Shown here one piece after another: positions 36,753-46,900 of a DNA stretch of 64,000 nucleotides (the first letter of the stretch is position 1; each line of letters starts with the position of its first letter). The stretch is from positions 96,483 to 160,482 of the forward strand of contig CAKZNC010000220.1 in assembly GCA_937129385.1 (NCBI GenBank). The letters are read 5' to 3'. Below the pieces are notes generated by a model. It did not search any database. It had not been told where the DNA came from and was given only the letters and a program-made list of their open reading frames with translations. The translations under genes and the position numbers were made by a program. The DNA comes from an uncultured Bacteroidota bacterium (GTDB lineage: Bacteria > Bacteroidota > Bacteroidia > Bacteroidales > GCA-2748055).

Positions 36753-37772
36753 ATGATTGACAGGATAGAACAATTAATCAGGGAGGCTGAAGAATTTCAG
36801 TCGGCTGAACCAGAATCAATAGAGGCGTTCAGGATCAGGTACCTGGGTAAAAAGGGTATACTGAATGACCTGTTTGCTGATTTTAAATCGGTACCCCCCG
36901 ACCAGAAGCGACAGGTAGGTCAGAAGATCAATGAACTTAAAAGCCTGGTTTCCAAAAGGGTAGAAGAGTTAAAGAGTGTTGTGAAGAAATCTAATAAAGA
37001 GGGATCCGTTCCAGACCTTACTGTTCCCGGAATCTCTTTACGATCAGGATCTCGTCACCCGATATCCATTGTCCGCAATCAGATCATCGATATTTTCACT
37101 CGCCTTGGTTTTAATATATCTGAAGGTCCGGAAATTGAGGATGACTGGCATGTTTTTTCTGCCCTTAATTTTCCACCTGAGCATCCAGCAAGAGACATGC
37201 AGGATACATTCTTTATTGAAAAAGATCCAGATGTTCTGCTGCGAACCCATACTTCATCGGTACAGGTAAGGGTGATGGAAAACAGTCAGCCCCCGATACG
37301 TACCATTTCTCCGGGCCGTGTTTTCAGAAATGAAGCTATCTCAGCAAGAGCTCATTGTATTTTTCACCAGGTGGAAGGATTGTATATTGACGAAAATGTG
37401 TCTTTTGCTGACCTAAAGCAGACGCTGATGTATTTTGCCAAGGAGATGTTCGGAGACCAGACCGAAATCAGGTTCCGTCCCTCATTTTTCCCATTTACCG
37501 AACCGAGTGCTGAAATGGACATCAGTTGCAAGATTTGTGGAGGAAAAGGATGCAATGTTTGCAAATACACAGGGTGGCTGGAGATATTGGGTTGTGGTAT
37601 GGTGGATCCCAATGTGCTTGATTATTCCAATATTGACAGTAAAAAATGCACGGGATTTGCATTCGGTATGGGTATAGAACGCATCACCATGCTTAAGTAT
37701 GAAGTTAAAGATCTGCGTCTCTATTTTGAAAATGATGTGCGTTTCCTGTCACAGTTTTCAGCAGCCTTTTAA
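36753..37772 (+). CDS. pheS: Phenylalanyl-tRNA synthetase alpha subunit
   Basis: A 339-residue catalytic subunit that charges tRNA-Phe with PheT. It has an N-terminal coiled coil for tRNA binding (about 1-90), then class II motif 2 (RVFRNEAISARAH) and motif 3 (FAFGMGIERITML). A Cys cluster (CKICGGKGCNVCKYTGW) sits in the catalytic domain, as in many PheS proteins. The ATG at 36753 gives the normal start MIDRIEQLIREA; the track's 36663 would overlap the cyclophilin gene. pheT is not adjacent. The 3' end overlaps osmC-like by 4 bp. Confidence 0.96.
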   Translation: MIDRIEQLIREAEEFQSAEPESIEAFRIRYLGKKGILNDLFADFKSVPPDQKRQVGQKINELKSLVSKRVEELKSVVKKSNKEGSVPDLTVPGISLRSGSRHPISIVRNQIIDIFTRLGFNISEGPEIEDDWHVFSALNFPPEHPARDMQDTFFIEKDPDVLLRTHTSSVQVRVMENSQPPIRTISPGRVFRNEAISARAHCIFHQVEGLYIDENVSFADLKQTLMYFAKEMFGDQTEIRFRPSFFPFTEPSAEMDISCKICGGKGCNVCKYTGWLEILGCGMVDPNVLDYSNIDSKKCTGFAFGMGIERITMLKYEVKDLRLYFENDVRFLSQFSAAF

Positions 37773-38200
37773 ACATCAAGTTTATCTCCGTTCAGCAGAA
37801 TTTCATGTGACACCGGGAATGAATCCCTGTAATTTGCCGAAACGCCACAATACCTGTCTTTTGAAAGTGTAACTGCCTTCTTTATTTTCTCTTCCTGCAG
37901 TTCTTTGCCTTCGAAACGATAAATCACTTTCATCGCAGTATATGGCTTGGGATATTCCTCATCCATTTCAGCCACCACACCAATGCTGAGTGAATCATAC
38001 TCCACGCGCATTTTTCTCAGGATAGAAACGACATCCATTCCAGTACACCCAGCAAGCGCGACCATCATCAGCCCTTTGGGTCTCGGTCCTGAATTTTTAC
38101 CGCCCACTGATTCATCTGCATCAATGTATATTTTATGGCCATTCAATTCCGTTTCGAATGCCATGTCTCCAAGAAAATCAAGATCAATTTTTTGTTTCAT
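37769..38200 (-). CDS. OsmC/Ohr family protein
   Basis: A 143-residue OsmC-fold protein. The two redox cysteines are present, in LAGCTGMDVVSILRK and DRYCGVSA, so thiol-dependent peroxide reduction is possible. The early GKNSGPRPKGLMM matches the YhfA-like OsmC branch rather than Ohr. The substrate is probably an organic hydroperoxide (family knowledge) but cannot be read here. It converges with pheS, their stops overlapping by 4 bp. The terminator at 38286-38311 separates it from the minus-strand unit upstream, so it should have its own promoter. Confidence 0.88.
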   Translation of the reverse strand: MKQKIDLDFLGDMAFETELNGHKIYIDADESVGGKNSGPRPKGLMMVALAGCTGMDVVSILRKMRVEYDSLSIGVVAEMDEEYPKPYTAMKVIYRFEGKELQEEKIKKAVTLSKDRYCGVSANYRDSFPVSHEILLNGDKLDV

Positions 38201-38285
38201 TTTGTCAATTTGTAGGGTTTCTATCCATTATATCAATCAGAAGTGCAAAATGTTCACCTTTCTGAGCTGATCCTGGTATACTCTA

Positions 38286-38311
38286 AAAAAAAATCCCGGG
38301 AATCCCGGGAT
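38286..38311 (-). terminator. Intrinsic terminator of the nadA-ywqK-ruvB-small ORF unit
   Basis: Read on the minus strand: an 8-bp perfect stem ATCCCGGG/CCCGGGAT, a 3-nt loop (ATT), then a run of eight or more T. This is a textbook rho-independent terminator and the only strong one I found in the window. It lies 28 bp after the stop of the 56-residue ORF, which supports that ORF being the last gene of the unit. Confidence 0.88.
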
Positions 38312-38338
38312 CAACAATAAATTATATGAAATCCCGGA

Positions 38339-38509
38339 TCAATCCAGGAATTTATTCAGTAGAATATGACCAAACAGACCCACTACAATCAGGATCAGAC
38401 TGACGGCAAGTTTTGCATTTGACTGGTTTTCTCTGAAAACAGAAATACTTAAAATAACCACACCAATAACAATCAACAAAAGGCCAAGATTTTTAAGAAT
38501 ATCTTTCAT
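38339..38509 (-). CDS. Small two-span membrane protein downstream of ruvB
   Basis: A 56-residue ORF below the track's cut-off: MKDILKNLGLLLIVIGVV at the start, then a short polar turn (FRENQSNAK), a second hydrophobic helix (LAVSLILIVVGLFGHILL) and the end NKFLD. Two spans with charged ends make a credible helical-hairpin inner-membrane protein. It lies 42 bp after ruvB and just before the strong terminator, so it is very likely transcribed. Function is unknown; I recall similar tiny proteins in other Bacteroidota but cannot name a family. Confidence 0.68.
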   Translation of the reverse strand: MKDILKNLGLLLIVIGVVILSISVFRENQSNAKLAVSLILIVVGLFGHILLNKFLD

Positions 38510-38551
38510 TTTGGGTTGCTTTTATTTTCAGTTCAAATATAATACAAAATA

Positions 38552-39577
38552 TCAAAACAGCAGGCTTTGGTCTCCTTTATATTTCCCTATATGTTTGTAG
38601 GCTATTTCCGTAGCCTCCCTTCCCCTTGGGGTTCTCTTGATGTATCCCTCCTTGATGAGAAATGGTTCATATACCTCTTCAATGGTCCCAGCTTCTTCAC
38701 CAACAGCCGTTGCTATTGTGGTAATTCCAACCGGACCTCCCTTGAACTTTTCAATGATTGTGGATAGTATTTTATTATCCATTTCGTCAAGACCAGACTT
38801 ATCAATATTGAGAGCTTCAAGTCCGAATTTTGTAATGTTAAGGTCAATTACACCGGTACCCTTTACCTGTGCAAAATCCCTTATTCTTCTCAGCAGCGCA
38901 TTGGCAATCCGGGGTGTTCCCCTGCTGCGTGAGGCGATCTCCACCGCTGCTTTATCTTCAATATCCACATCGAGTATTGAGGATGAACGCTTCACAATTC
39001 CTGTCAGCATATCTGCATCATAATATTCCAGCAGTGAATTGATGCCAAATCTTGCACGAAGTGGTCCGGTAAGCAACCCCGATCGGGTTGTGGCCCCGAT
39101 CAGCGTAAAGGGATTCAATGAGATCTGAACCGACCTGGCCGAAGGTCCCTTATCGATCATAATATCGATTTTATAATCTTCCATCGCTGAATAAAGATAT
39201 TCCTCTACAATGGGGGATAACCTGTGAATTTCATCAATAAACAGAACATCTCCTTCTTCCAGACCCGTCAGCAATCCTGCCAGATCTCCCGGTTTATCCA
39301 GTACAGGTCCAGATGTGGTTTTAATACTCACATCAAGTTCATTTGCGATGATATTTGCAAGGGTAGTTTTTCCAAGACCCGGGGGGCCATGCAACAATAC
39401 ATGATCAAGTGCTTCATCTCTCAGTCCAGCTGCTTCAACAAAGACTTTCAGATTGTCTGTGATTTTTTTCTGTCCACTAAAATCAGTGAATGACAGTGGT
39501 CTAAGCTGTTTATCAAGTTCCTTGTCCCGCTCTTGCAGGGGTTCATCCCTGAAATTAAAATCTTCTGTCTGGTCCAT
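38552..39577 (-). CDS. ruvB: Holliday junction branch migration helicase RuvB
   Basis: A 341-residue AAA+ motor that, with RuvA, drives branch migration of Holliday junctions. It has Walker A ([10 protein letters not shown]), Walker B (LFIDEIHRL), the sensor/arginine-finger region [18 protein letters not shown] and a C-terminal winged helix ([20 protein letters not shown]). Length is typical. It starts directly after the YwqK-family gene's stop, with no gap. ruvA and ruvC are not adjacent. Confidence 0.97.
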   Translation of the reverse strand: MDQTEDFNFRDEPLQERDKELDKQLRPLSFTDFSGQKKITDNLKVFVEAAGLRDEALDHVLLHGPPGLGKTTLANIIANELDVSIKTTSGPVLDKPGDLAGLLTGLEEGDVLFIDEIHRLSPIVEEYLYSAMEDYKIDIMIDKGPSARSVQISLNPFTLIGATTRSGLLTGPLRARFGINSLLEYYDADMLTGIVKRSSSILDVDIEDKAAVEIASRSRGTPRIANALLRRIRDFAQVKGTGVIDLNITKFGLEALNIDKSGLDEMDNKILSTIIEKFKGGPVGITTIATAVGEEAGTIEEVYEPFLIKEGYIKRTPRGREATEIAYKHIGKYKGDQSLLF

Positions 39578-41167
39578 CTATTGAATTACTTTGATATCAC
39601 TTTCAGGAAGTCTTACCCTGATGCCATTGATTCGTATCTCCCTGTTTTTCCTGTATGTTATGGCAATTTCCATGTCTCCTGCCTCATCATATTTTCTCCA
39701 GGTTTTTTCCCTGATTCCTACTTCGTAATATTGTTCCTCTTTAATATCACCATCGGGGTAATAGTAAAATTGCCACTTGTCTGGAAGTCCCTGCAAATAG
39801 TTACCCTTGAAGTGGAGGGATCCATCATTGTAGTAATATAACCATTGCCCCTCTCTTAAACCAATAATATACTTACCCTCTTCACGGTGATCTCCCACAT
39901 GGTATACCCATTCACCATCCTTTTCTCCGGTAATATAATTTCCTGATGAAATGATACTTCCTGTCTCATTGTATTCAACCGCATAACCATCTTCCTTTCC
40001 GTTAAAATAGTTTTCTTCCCTCCATATTGCTCCTGATTCATAATACCATAGCCAAGTACCATTGAACCTGCCATTCAGGAAACCTCCCCGCTGTTCAATA
40101 TTTCCATTCTTAAAATAAAAAGTCCAGCTTCCTGATCTCCTGTTATTTGAATAGGTTCCTTTGGCCCTGAGTTCACCTGTTGCATAGAAATCAATCCAGC
40201 CGCCTCTCCTTTTTCCTTCAAGATCCACGACCCCTTCCGAAATCTTTTCCCCTCTCTGGTTATAAATATATGCGTTAGCAACGGTCCCGGTAGTATCAAA
40301 AAATCGGTGAATACCTATGGGTGTACCGTCCCTGTAACCTCCTGAAAATATGATTCTTCCATCTTCATCATAGGTCCTTTTGAAATCAATGATCTCACGA
40401 GCCTCTTCATCAATTTCTTCGATAACTGCCCCTCTTTCATACCTGAGGGTTTGTAACAATTTTCCATCCGGATCGTATTCCCTATAATATCCATGCAACT
40501 GACCCTCCAGGTAATTCTCCTCTTTTTTTAATGATCCATCCTGATAGAAAGTTTTAAATGTACCTTGTCTGAACCCCTGTTCACTGGTACGGTTGATCCT
40601 CTCCCTGCTGATCAGATAATTGTCTTTATACTGTTTAAGAGTGATAATCGTACTGTCCCTGTCAAATTCTTTTGCATAACCTTCCTTTTTTCCATCCTGG
40701 AAGTAGACAACCTCTTTCAGTTCACCACTTTTATAGTAGTAATAAGAAGTCCCTTCCTTTCTATCATTGATATATAGTTCTTTCGACTGCAGTGTTTTTT
40801 TACCAGGATATTCCGGGTTGTCATAGGCATAAGCATATGTATACCCACTTTTTTTTCCCACCTTGTAGTTAATTACTTCTATAAGTTCACCAGATTGGTT
40901 GTAAAAACTCCAGGTACTGTCAAGTAGAAAATTTTTTCGCTTTCCTTCAGATTTTATTACGCCTGTGACATAATAGGTCTTCCAGTATCCATCAGGCTTT
41001 CCGTTCCTGACATATCCTTCGCTTGAAACCTGACCGTTCGGATAATATATCTTCACCGGACCATCTTTCTCGTCGAGCTGAGCATTAAGATTGACAGAAC
41101 AGATCAAAATTGCTGGAAGTATTGCCTTTGCAATCTTTCGAAACCATATGTGATTTAACGTATTCAA
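39578..41167 (-). CDS. Exported YwqK/MORN-like repeat protein
   Basis: A 529-residue protein with a signal peptide (AKAILPAILICSVNLNAQ) and about 18-20 repeats of roughly 21-24 residues following the pattern G-x-W-x(2)-YY-x-(S/T)-G-x-(I/L)-x(2)-(E/K)-x(2)-Y, as in YwqK (MORN_2) proteins. Examples are NGKPDGYWKTYYVTG and NGRFNGTWLWYYESG. It should form an elongated beta-solenoid-like sheet in the periplasm or at the cell surface. The database label 'toxin-antitoxin YwqK antitoxin' comes from a Bacillus LXG-toxin gene and has no support here: there is no toxin nearby, and the neighbours are nadA and ruvB. Confidence 0.85.
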   Translation of the reverse strand: MNTLNHIWFRKIAKAILPAILICSVNLNAQLDEKDGPVKIYYPNGQVSSEGYVRNGKPDGYWKTYYVTGVIKSEGKRKNFLLDSTWSFYNQSGELIEVINYKVGKKSGYTYAYAYDNPEYPGKKTLQSKELYINDRKEGTSYYYYKSGELKEVVYFQDGKKEGYAKEFDRDSTIITLKQYKDNYLISRERINRTSEQGFRQGTFKTFYQDGSLKKEENYLEGQLHGYYREYDPDGKLLQTLRYERGAVIEEIDEEAREIIDFKRTYDEDGRIIFSGGYRDGTPIGIHRFFDTTGTVANAYIYNQRGEKISEGVVDLEGKRRGGWIDFYATGELRAKGTYSNNRRSGSWTFYFKNGNIEQRGGFLNGRFNGTWLWYYESGAIWREENYFNGKEDGYAVEYNETGSIISSGNYITGEKDGEWVYHVGDHREEGKYIIGLREGQWLYYYNDGSLHFKGNYLQGLPDKWQFYYYPDGDIKEEQYYEVGIREKTWRKYDEAGDMEIAITYRKNREIRINGIRVRLPESDIKVIQ

Positions 41168-41172
41168 AATAT

Positions 41173-42171
41173 TTAGAGGCCAAGTCGGCCTGATATTTCA
41201 AGCATCTTTTTAATTGAACCAACTGCTTTATTGATCAGTTCCTTTTCCATAACGACTTCAGGTTGTTCATATTTAAGAGAATTATAGATTTTTTCAAGTG
41301 AAATGAGCTTCATAAATTTACAATCATTGCATGCACAGGTAGAATCTTTCGGAGGAGCTGCAATGAATTGTTTATCAGGACTGGCAAGTTTCATCTGATG
41401 CAGGATCCCTGGTTCCGTAGCTACTATATACGCCCTGGATTCGTCTTCCTGAGTAAATTTAAGCAGGGAGGAGGTAGATCCCACGTGATCGGCAACGATC
41501 CTAACCGGCTTTTCACATTCAGGATGCGCAATGATCTTTGCATTGCTATACTCCTTTTTCAATTCCAGAATTCTTTCAAGGCTGAATTCTTCATGTACAT
41601 GGCAAGCACCGTCCCAAATGACCATTTCCCTACCGGTCAGATTATTTATATAATTCCCCAGGTTTCTATCCGGAGCAAATACAATTTTCTGATCCTTTGG
41701 CAAGCTATTTATAATTGCAAAGGCATTGGTAGAGGTAATTACTATATCAGTAAGTGCCTTGATGCGAGCAGATGTATTCACATATGAAACAACGATGTGA
41801 TCGGGATATTTATCCAGGAATTGCTCAAATTGGTCTGGAGGACATGATTCGGCGAGGGAACAACCTGCATTAAGGTCTGGTATGATCACCTTTTTCTCAG
41901 GGGAAAGAATTTTAGCCGTTTCTGCCATGAAATGCACTCCGGCGAATATTATAATATCAGCACTGGTACTTTCTGCTTTTCTTGAAAGATCAAGGCTGTC
42001 GCCAACAAAATCGGCAATGTCCTGAACTTCACTTTCCTGGTAATAATGTGCAAGAATCACAGCATTCTTTTCGTCTCTAAGATTATTTATCTCCTCCACA
42101 AGATTGGTTGAAGGAGGTATATCTGCCTCAACAAATCCTTTATCAATTGTCACTTTATTCACAAGATTCAT
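41173..42171 (-). CDS. nadA: Quinolinate synthase A
   Basis: A 332-residue [4Fe-4S] enzyme that condenses iminoaspartate with dihydroxyacetone phosphate to quinolinate for NAD synthesis. Segments include AHYYQESEVQDIADFVGDS, the first cluster Cys in NAGCSLAESCP, the second in HPECEKPVR and the third in STCACNDCKFM. Length is normal for the short NadA class. nadB and nadC are not adjacent. It is the first gene of the minus-strand nadA-ywqK-ruvB unit, divergent from rpiB across 453 bp. Confidence 0.95.
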   Translation of the reverse strand: MNLVNKVTIDKGFVEADIPPSTNLVEEINNLRDEKNAVILAHYYQESEVQDIADFVGDSLDLSRKAESTSADIIIFAGVHFMAETAKILSPEKKVIIPDLNAGCSLAESCPPDQFEQFLDKYPDHIVVSYVNTSARIKALTDIVITSTNAFAIINSLPKDQKIVFAPDRNLGNYINNLTGREMVIWDGACHVHEEFSLERILELKKEYSNAKIIAHPECEKPVRIVADHVGSTSSLLKFTQEDESRAYIVATEPGILHQMKLASPDKQFIAAPPKDSTCACNDCKFMKLISLEKIYNSLKYEQPEVVMEKELINKAVGSIKKMLEISGRLGL

Positions 42172-42624
42172 AAGAACAATAATATTATAATAATTAATTC
42201 AAATATCTATAATGATGATGATATGCGGTTAACATTGTTAAAAAAGATTATAATTATATTCATATCACCGGTTCTTCAACAACAAATAACAAACAGTTAA
42301 CAATTGTTTTTTACAATCTGTTTTGATTTCCTGTAATTTAGAGAAACGCATCATGGTTTGTTAATAGTGCATTGTTTAAAAATGTTTAATGATCTGAGCG
42401 TTGATAACTGTGTATAGAACGTTTAATTTTTATCTAAAAAGCGACGGGTTTTTTTCTTGGCTTTGATATAAAATTGTATAAGGTGAAACTGAATGTAAAA
42501 AAGCAAGAATATTTTTTGATTCGCTATAAAAAGCAATTAACAACAAATTAACACTATTTTTGTTAAAAATTTTCTTCGTCGTTGTAACGGGAATATATTT
42601 ACTACTTTAACAAAAAGATCATTC
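42172..42624. other. AT-rich divergent intergenic region (candidate origin-like element)
   Basis: The only gene-free stretch over 300 bp in the window. It separates divergent nadA and rpiB and is visibly AT-rich, with many GTTAA/TTAAC words (AGTTAACAATTG, GCGGTTAACATTG, AATTAACAACAAATTAAC). Two weak DnaA-box-like words lie next to each other: CGTTGATAA at 42399-42407 and TGTGTATAG at 42409-42417 (one mismatch to TGTGNATAA). No ORF, tRNA or terminator is seen. It must hold the promoters of both genes. An origin role is speculative. Confidence 0.35.
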
Positions 42625-43065
42625 ATGAAAACACCTTCTCAGATTGCGATGACCAGTGATCATGCAGGGTACGAAATGAAGCAGCAGTTAAGAAAGCATC
42701 TTGAAAGCAAAGGTATCAAAGTTATCGATATTGGTACTTATAGACCGGACGCTGTGGATTACCCTGATTATGGTCATCAGTTAGGAGAGAAGATAGGAAA
42801 GGGAGAATATCCCATGGGAATATCAATCTGTGGAACCGGAAATGGGATCAACATGACAACCAATAAGCATACAGGCGTTCGGGGAGCCATTTGTTGGAGT
42901 GGGGAGATCGCTGAAATGGCGAGAAAACACAATGACGCCAATATATGTTCCCTGGCGGCCAGGTATACAGATTTAGATTTGGCAAAGCATATCGTTGATA
43001 TATTTGTCAGTACAGGTTTTGAAGGGGGACGACACGAAAGAAGAATCAGGAAAATAGATTTATAG
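42625..43065 (+). CDS. rpiB: Ribose-5-phosphate isomerase B
   Basis: A 146-residue enzyme of the RpiB/LacAB family interconverting ribose-5-phosphate and ribulose-5-phosphate. It shows SDHAGYEMKQQL at the N-terminus, the catalytic Cys in GISICGTGNGINM (the Cys marks RpiB, as in E. coli), the His in ARKHNDANI, and GFEGGRHERR near the end. Length is typical. It is followed 3 bp later by an Rrf2 regulator, probably in one transcript. Confidence 0.94.
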   Translation: MKTPSQIAMTSDHAGYEMKQQLRKHLESKGIKVIDIGTYRPDAVDYPDYGHQLGEKIGKGEYPMGISICGTGNGINMTTNKHTGVRGAICWSGEIAEMARKHNDANICSLAARYTDLDLAKHIVDIFVSTGFEGGRHERRIRKIDL

Positions 43066-43068
43066 CTT

Positions 43069-43500
43069 ATGTTATCCAATACGTGTAAGTATGCGATCAG
43101 GGCCGTGGTCTACCTGTCGGTATATTCCTCGGCCAGTAAAAAGATTGGGATCAAGGAGATATCACAAAAACTTGAACTCCCCTCACCTTTTCTTGGCAAG
43201 ATACTTCAGTCACTTGCCAGGAACAAGTTATTGATTTCCACAAAAGGGCCACACGGAGGCTTTGGGTTGGGCAGGGCATCAGAAGACATCTCCCTGATGG
43301 ATATAGTTGAGATTGTTGACGGTCCGGACATCTTTGAAACCTGTCTTGTCAGGACCACCATTTGCTCTGATGAAGAACCCTGTGGTATTCATGACAATAT
43401 CACCGGAATGAGAAAGGAATTAAAACAATTCTTCATCGATCAGACCATCGACGACCTGGCCTCTGAATTCAAAAGAGACAGAAAAAGGATCAGGATCTGA
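43069..43500 (+). CDS. Rrf2-family Fe-S transcriptional regulator
   Basis: A 143-residue winged-helix regulator of the Rrf2 family. It has the N-terminal helix-turn-helix (KKIGIKEISQKLELPSPFLGKILQSLARNKLL) and wing (STKGPHGGFGLGR). The cluster-binding loop has C-x6-C-x5-C-x2-H (CLVRTTICSDEEPCGIH), close to the Cys3-His site of IscR, so a [2Fe-2S] or [4Fe-4S] sensor role is likely. No isc/suf genes are adjacent, so the regulon is unknown. It shares a transcript with rpiB and overlaps the convergent VanZ-like gene by 11 bp. Confidence 0.9.
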   Translation: MLSNTCKYAIRAVVYLSVYSSASKKIGIKEISQKLELPSPFLGKILQSLARNKLLISTKGPHGGFGLGRASEDISLMDIVEIVDGPDIFETCLVRTTICSDEEPCGIHDNITGMRKELKQFFIDQTIDDLASEFKRDRKRIRI

Positions 43501-43870
43501 ATCTCCTGATTATCAACACAACAATTAGTCCGAACAGGATTCCGGCCAGGTTTGCAAAAACATCGAGCAACTCACCAGACCGTGAGGAGATGAAATAGTA
43601 CTGAACCATTTCAATCACAACAGAATAGGCAAGTATTGCTGTGAGGATCAGCACGAGCGATCCCACCGAAACCCTTCCTGACCCGGAGTATTCCCTCAGT
43701 ACGACAACGGTAAACACCAGGTACATGAGACCATGAACCAGTTTATCGATGCCCGGGAAAAAGAATGATGGTTGATCATGGCCGAGGTCAGCCGGCAAAA
43801 TGCTCAGGACAAGGATAATGATTGCCAGGCCGGCTGACAAAATCGTTCCCCCTCTTTTTTTTATATCCAT
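43490..43870 (-). CDS. VanZ-like membrane protein
   Basis: A 126-residue protein with four predicted membrane spans. VanZ-family hallmarks are the PGIDKLVHGLMYLVFT motif after span 1, EMVQYYFISSRSGELLDVFANLAGILFG before span 4, and a short basic tail (RRFRS). VanZ itself gives low teicoplanin resistance, but most family members have no known role. No van genes are nearby, so a resistance label would be unsafe. It overlaps the Rrf2 gene end to end by 11 bp. Confidence 0.87.
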   Translation of the reverse strand: MDIKKRGGTILSAGLAIIILVLSILPADLGHDQPSFFFPGIDKLVHGLMYLVFTVVVLREYSGSGRVSVGSLVLILTAILAYSVVIEMVQYYFISSRSGELLDVFANLAGILFGLIVVLIIRRFRS

Positions 43871-43948
43871 GCAGGTTGAATTGATTGTAAAGTTAGAAAT
43901 TCTTAAATTCCAAAGCTTTGTATTGCAAAAATAATACCTTGCCGCTGA

Positions 43949-46900
43949 ATGAAAAGCAGGAACGATCTTAATTCGCTGTTAGAGAAGCTCAGGGCTGAAA
44001 AGGCAGATACCTGGTTTGACCTGGGTTTATTTATAGACCGGTTCAGGGAGGAGCACGCGCTAAGGGAAGAGGGATTTGGCGGCACTTATGAAGACTTCAG
44101 CAGGGAGATCAAAAAGGGGGGTATAGGATTCATCACCTTTCATTTCATGGTAGATGGCGTAACGGTGGAGGTGGGAAAATATGCCCACCTTTTTGAGCGG
44201 CTGTATCCGGGCATATTCATTCATTACATTGGCGGGAAATTCAGGAACAGATCAGAGACCCTGATCAATCCACAGTACAGGAAATACCAGATTCCTGAAC
44301 TTGCAGGTTTTGATGAGTGGGATCTGTATGAGGCTTTTTTCAAGACCCAGCTGGAACGGGGAAGCAGACAATACAATCAACTGGTCGGCAAATTCTGGAA
44401 CCAAACTCTTCAACTGGTCGAAAAGATCGGGACATATATAGAGGAAGAGGGCATCAGCATCCTGTACGTCATCAATGTTTGTTCGAATCCGGGGAACGTG
44501 TCTGCCGCCCTGTCCCTGGTTTTGCTTTCAGAGTTTTTATCCATTCCCGTGATCAACAACAACCATGATTTCTATTTTGAAGGGGGGAACAGTCGTTTCG
44601 ACCGGGAATCAAAGAACCTTAAAAAGGGACCCCGCGATTTCTTTTTCACAAACGCACATCTCGGGGAGCTTTTCTCTATCATTGAAACCATCTATCCATG
44701 GGAATCAAATTTGTGGATGAATGTCAATATCAACCGATCACAAAGTAATCAACTGATCCGTTACAAAGGGCACAATCCGGCCAGGGTAGCAGAGATAGGA
44801 ACAGCCGTTGATACTTCAGTCTACACCAAAAATGACAAAAGGAGGAACATCAATGCTTTTCTCCAGTTTGAGCATATTTTAAGCAGGTACGGGGACCAGC
44901 TGACATGTTTTTCGGTTGAGGATGTGGAAAAAAGAGAATTGGTATCAGAGAAAGACCAGGTTCCCATATTGATTGGTAAACAGACGGGTCGTGTTGAAAG
45001 ATTTAGTTCGGAGAACATTATTTTCCTGCAACCAACGAGAATCATCTCAAGGAAAAGGATAGAGCTGGGCATTAGCTTAATTATGAAGTTGCTTGAAAAC
45101 AGGGAGATGAGAACAAGGATGAACAGCACTCCAAACCTGAAGATCACTTTACTGATCAGCGGCCCGATTGCTACCGGCCACCACCCCTATTTTCTCGAGT
45201 TGATAAGGGCTTACGACCTGCTGATGAATGAAGTTCCGGCAGAATTCCGGAACAGGGTCTACCTGGCCCTGCTGATGGGAGAAATCGACCAACAATCTTT
45301 TATAGAGCGTTATGATGCACCAATCAGCATCCCGGATCTTTATAATATTGCTTCATTGATTCTGCTTCCAAGCAAGACCGAGGGAAGGGGGTTGCCGATT
45401 ATTGAAGCGACTGCTTGTGGAACCCCAATCTTCTGCTGCAGGTATGAACCCGAAGCAGTTTATTCTGAAGTGGTCGGCGAGCACCTCGGGGAAGACGACC
45501 GTTTAAGGGTCCAGGAATTCAGGGGTAAAAAAATCAGCAAGCGTATCGTATCAGATATCATTGAAAGGGTATTTTTCCCACACAAATATGCAGAAGACAC
45601 CAGGCACAATATCAGGACGGTTCAAAAAAGGTACAGCCTTGAAGCCCTCAGCAGGAATATCAGTTCGATCGTTCAAAAACTTCATGCACAACTTCAGCCG
45701 GAATTTTACGAAGCAGGGGAGGCCAAAAAAGCATTTATGGATTATGCAGAGATGATGGTTGCAGAGGACAACAATATTCATTCACTGCTTCATGAAGAAA
45801 ACAGGCAGTATTTGCCAGGATACGGGAAGCTCTCTTTCATGCTGTATTTAAAATCACTGATCGATCCGAGTTTTTTCAGGATCGAACAACAGCGGGTGCG
45901 GGGGAGCGTTTTCTATTTTGCCCGGGAAATTCTTCACAATGATCCTGAGATTGAAAACATTCCGGAAGAGAAGATCGAACAATTTTATCGTGCGGTAGAC
46001 AGGGTCTTTTTTATCACGAACGGTAACCAGGAGGTCCTCCATGATCATTCCATGTCATACCGCCACAGGAACAGACGCAGTTATTTGTATCAACAGTATA
46101 CCTTCCAGGAACTTACCGGCGTTGTAAACCTGCTTTACATGCGGATTGTTCAGCCGGCACCTCATGTAAAAATCGACCTCAGCCCACAGTTTTTTACAGA
46201 CTGGAACCTGGCTCTTTTACAGCTCTCAACAAGCAATTACCTGGCCATTGATAACAGGAAATTACTCATAGAAAAGTTAAAGGCAAATTTGCCCATCGCA
46301 TATTTTCCCGGGGAGTTCATCATGTATGAGCTGGAGTTCTTTGCATTGCAGGCAATTCGTTCCCGCCTTGATCTGCCTATAGAGAAGGAGCTTACGCGAG
46401 ACATTCTTGAAAGGAGGCATCAAAATATTGCTCCTGTTTATATTTTTGCACAGAAAAATAAGTTGGGGAAGCAGCTGAACCGCAGGGAAATTGAGAACTA
46501 CATTGAAAACGGCAGGTCAGAAGAATTAAGAATATTGCATGCATACCGGCTGATTCGGATCATACAAACCAATCAATTGTGTGTTGGAATCCACTTTTAT
46601 CAACTTGGAGCAAATGCAATTTCAACTTTGGTTGACATAGCACTACAGGGAGGATTCCTGCTGACCAACAGGAGACATGCGGCCCTGATGACAGATATTG
46701 TAAATATCGACAGGTTTCACATTGGGCGGGTGAGGGGAGAACTCGCGGCAAACATCATGGGAATTCCGCCCGAAGCAGGATATATTCAGTATGTACCGGC
46801 CGGACTCAGGGCAACGATCGCCTACCCGACTCCAGTGCAGACTGCACTTGACCTGGACAGGGCACTTCATAGCGAGCAATATCAGAAATTGAAGACGTCT

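Noticed and set aside
39578-41167. Toxin-antitoxin system involving the YwqK protein
   Set aside because: There is no toxin candidate nearby, and the protein is exported and much longer than the Bacillus YwqK.
43490-43870. Glycopeptide resistance from the VanZ-like protein
   Set aside because: There are no van genes around it, and most VanZ-fold proteins are unrelated to resistance.
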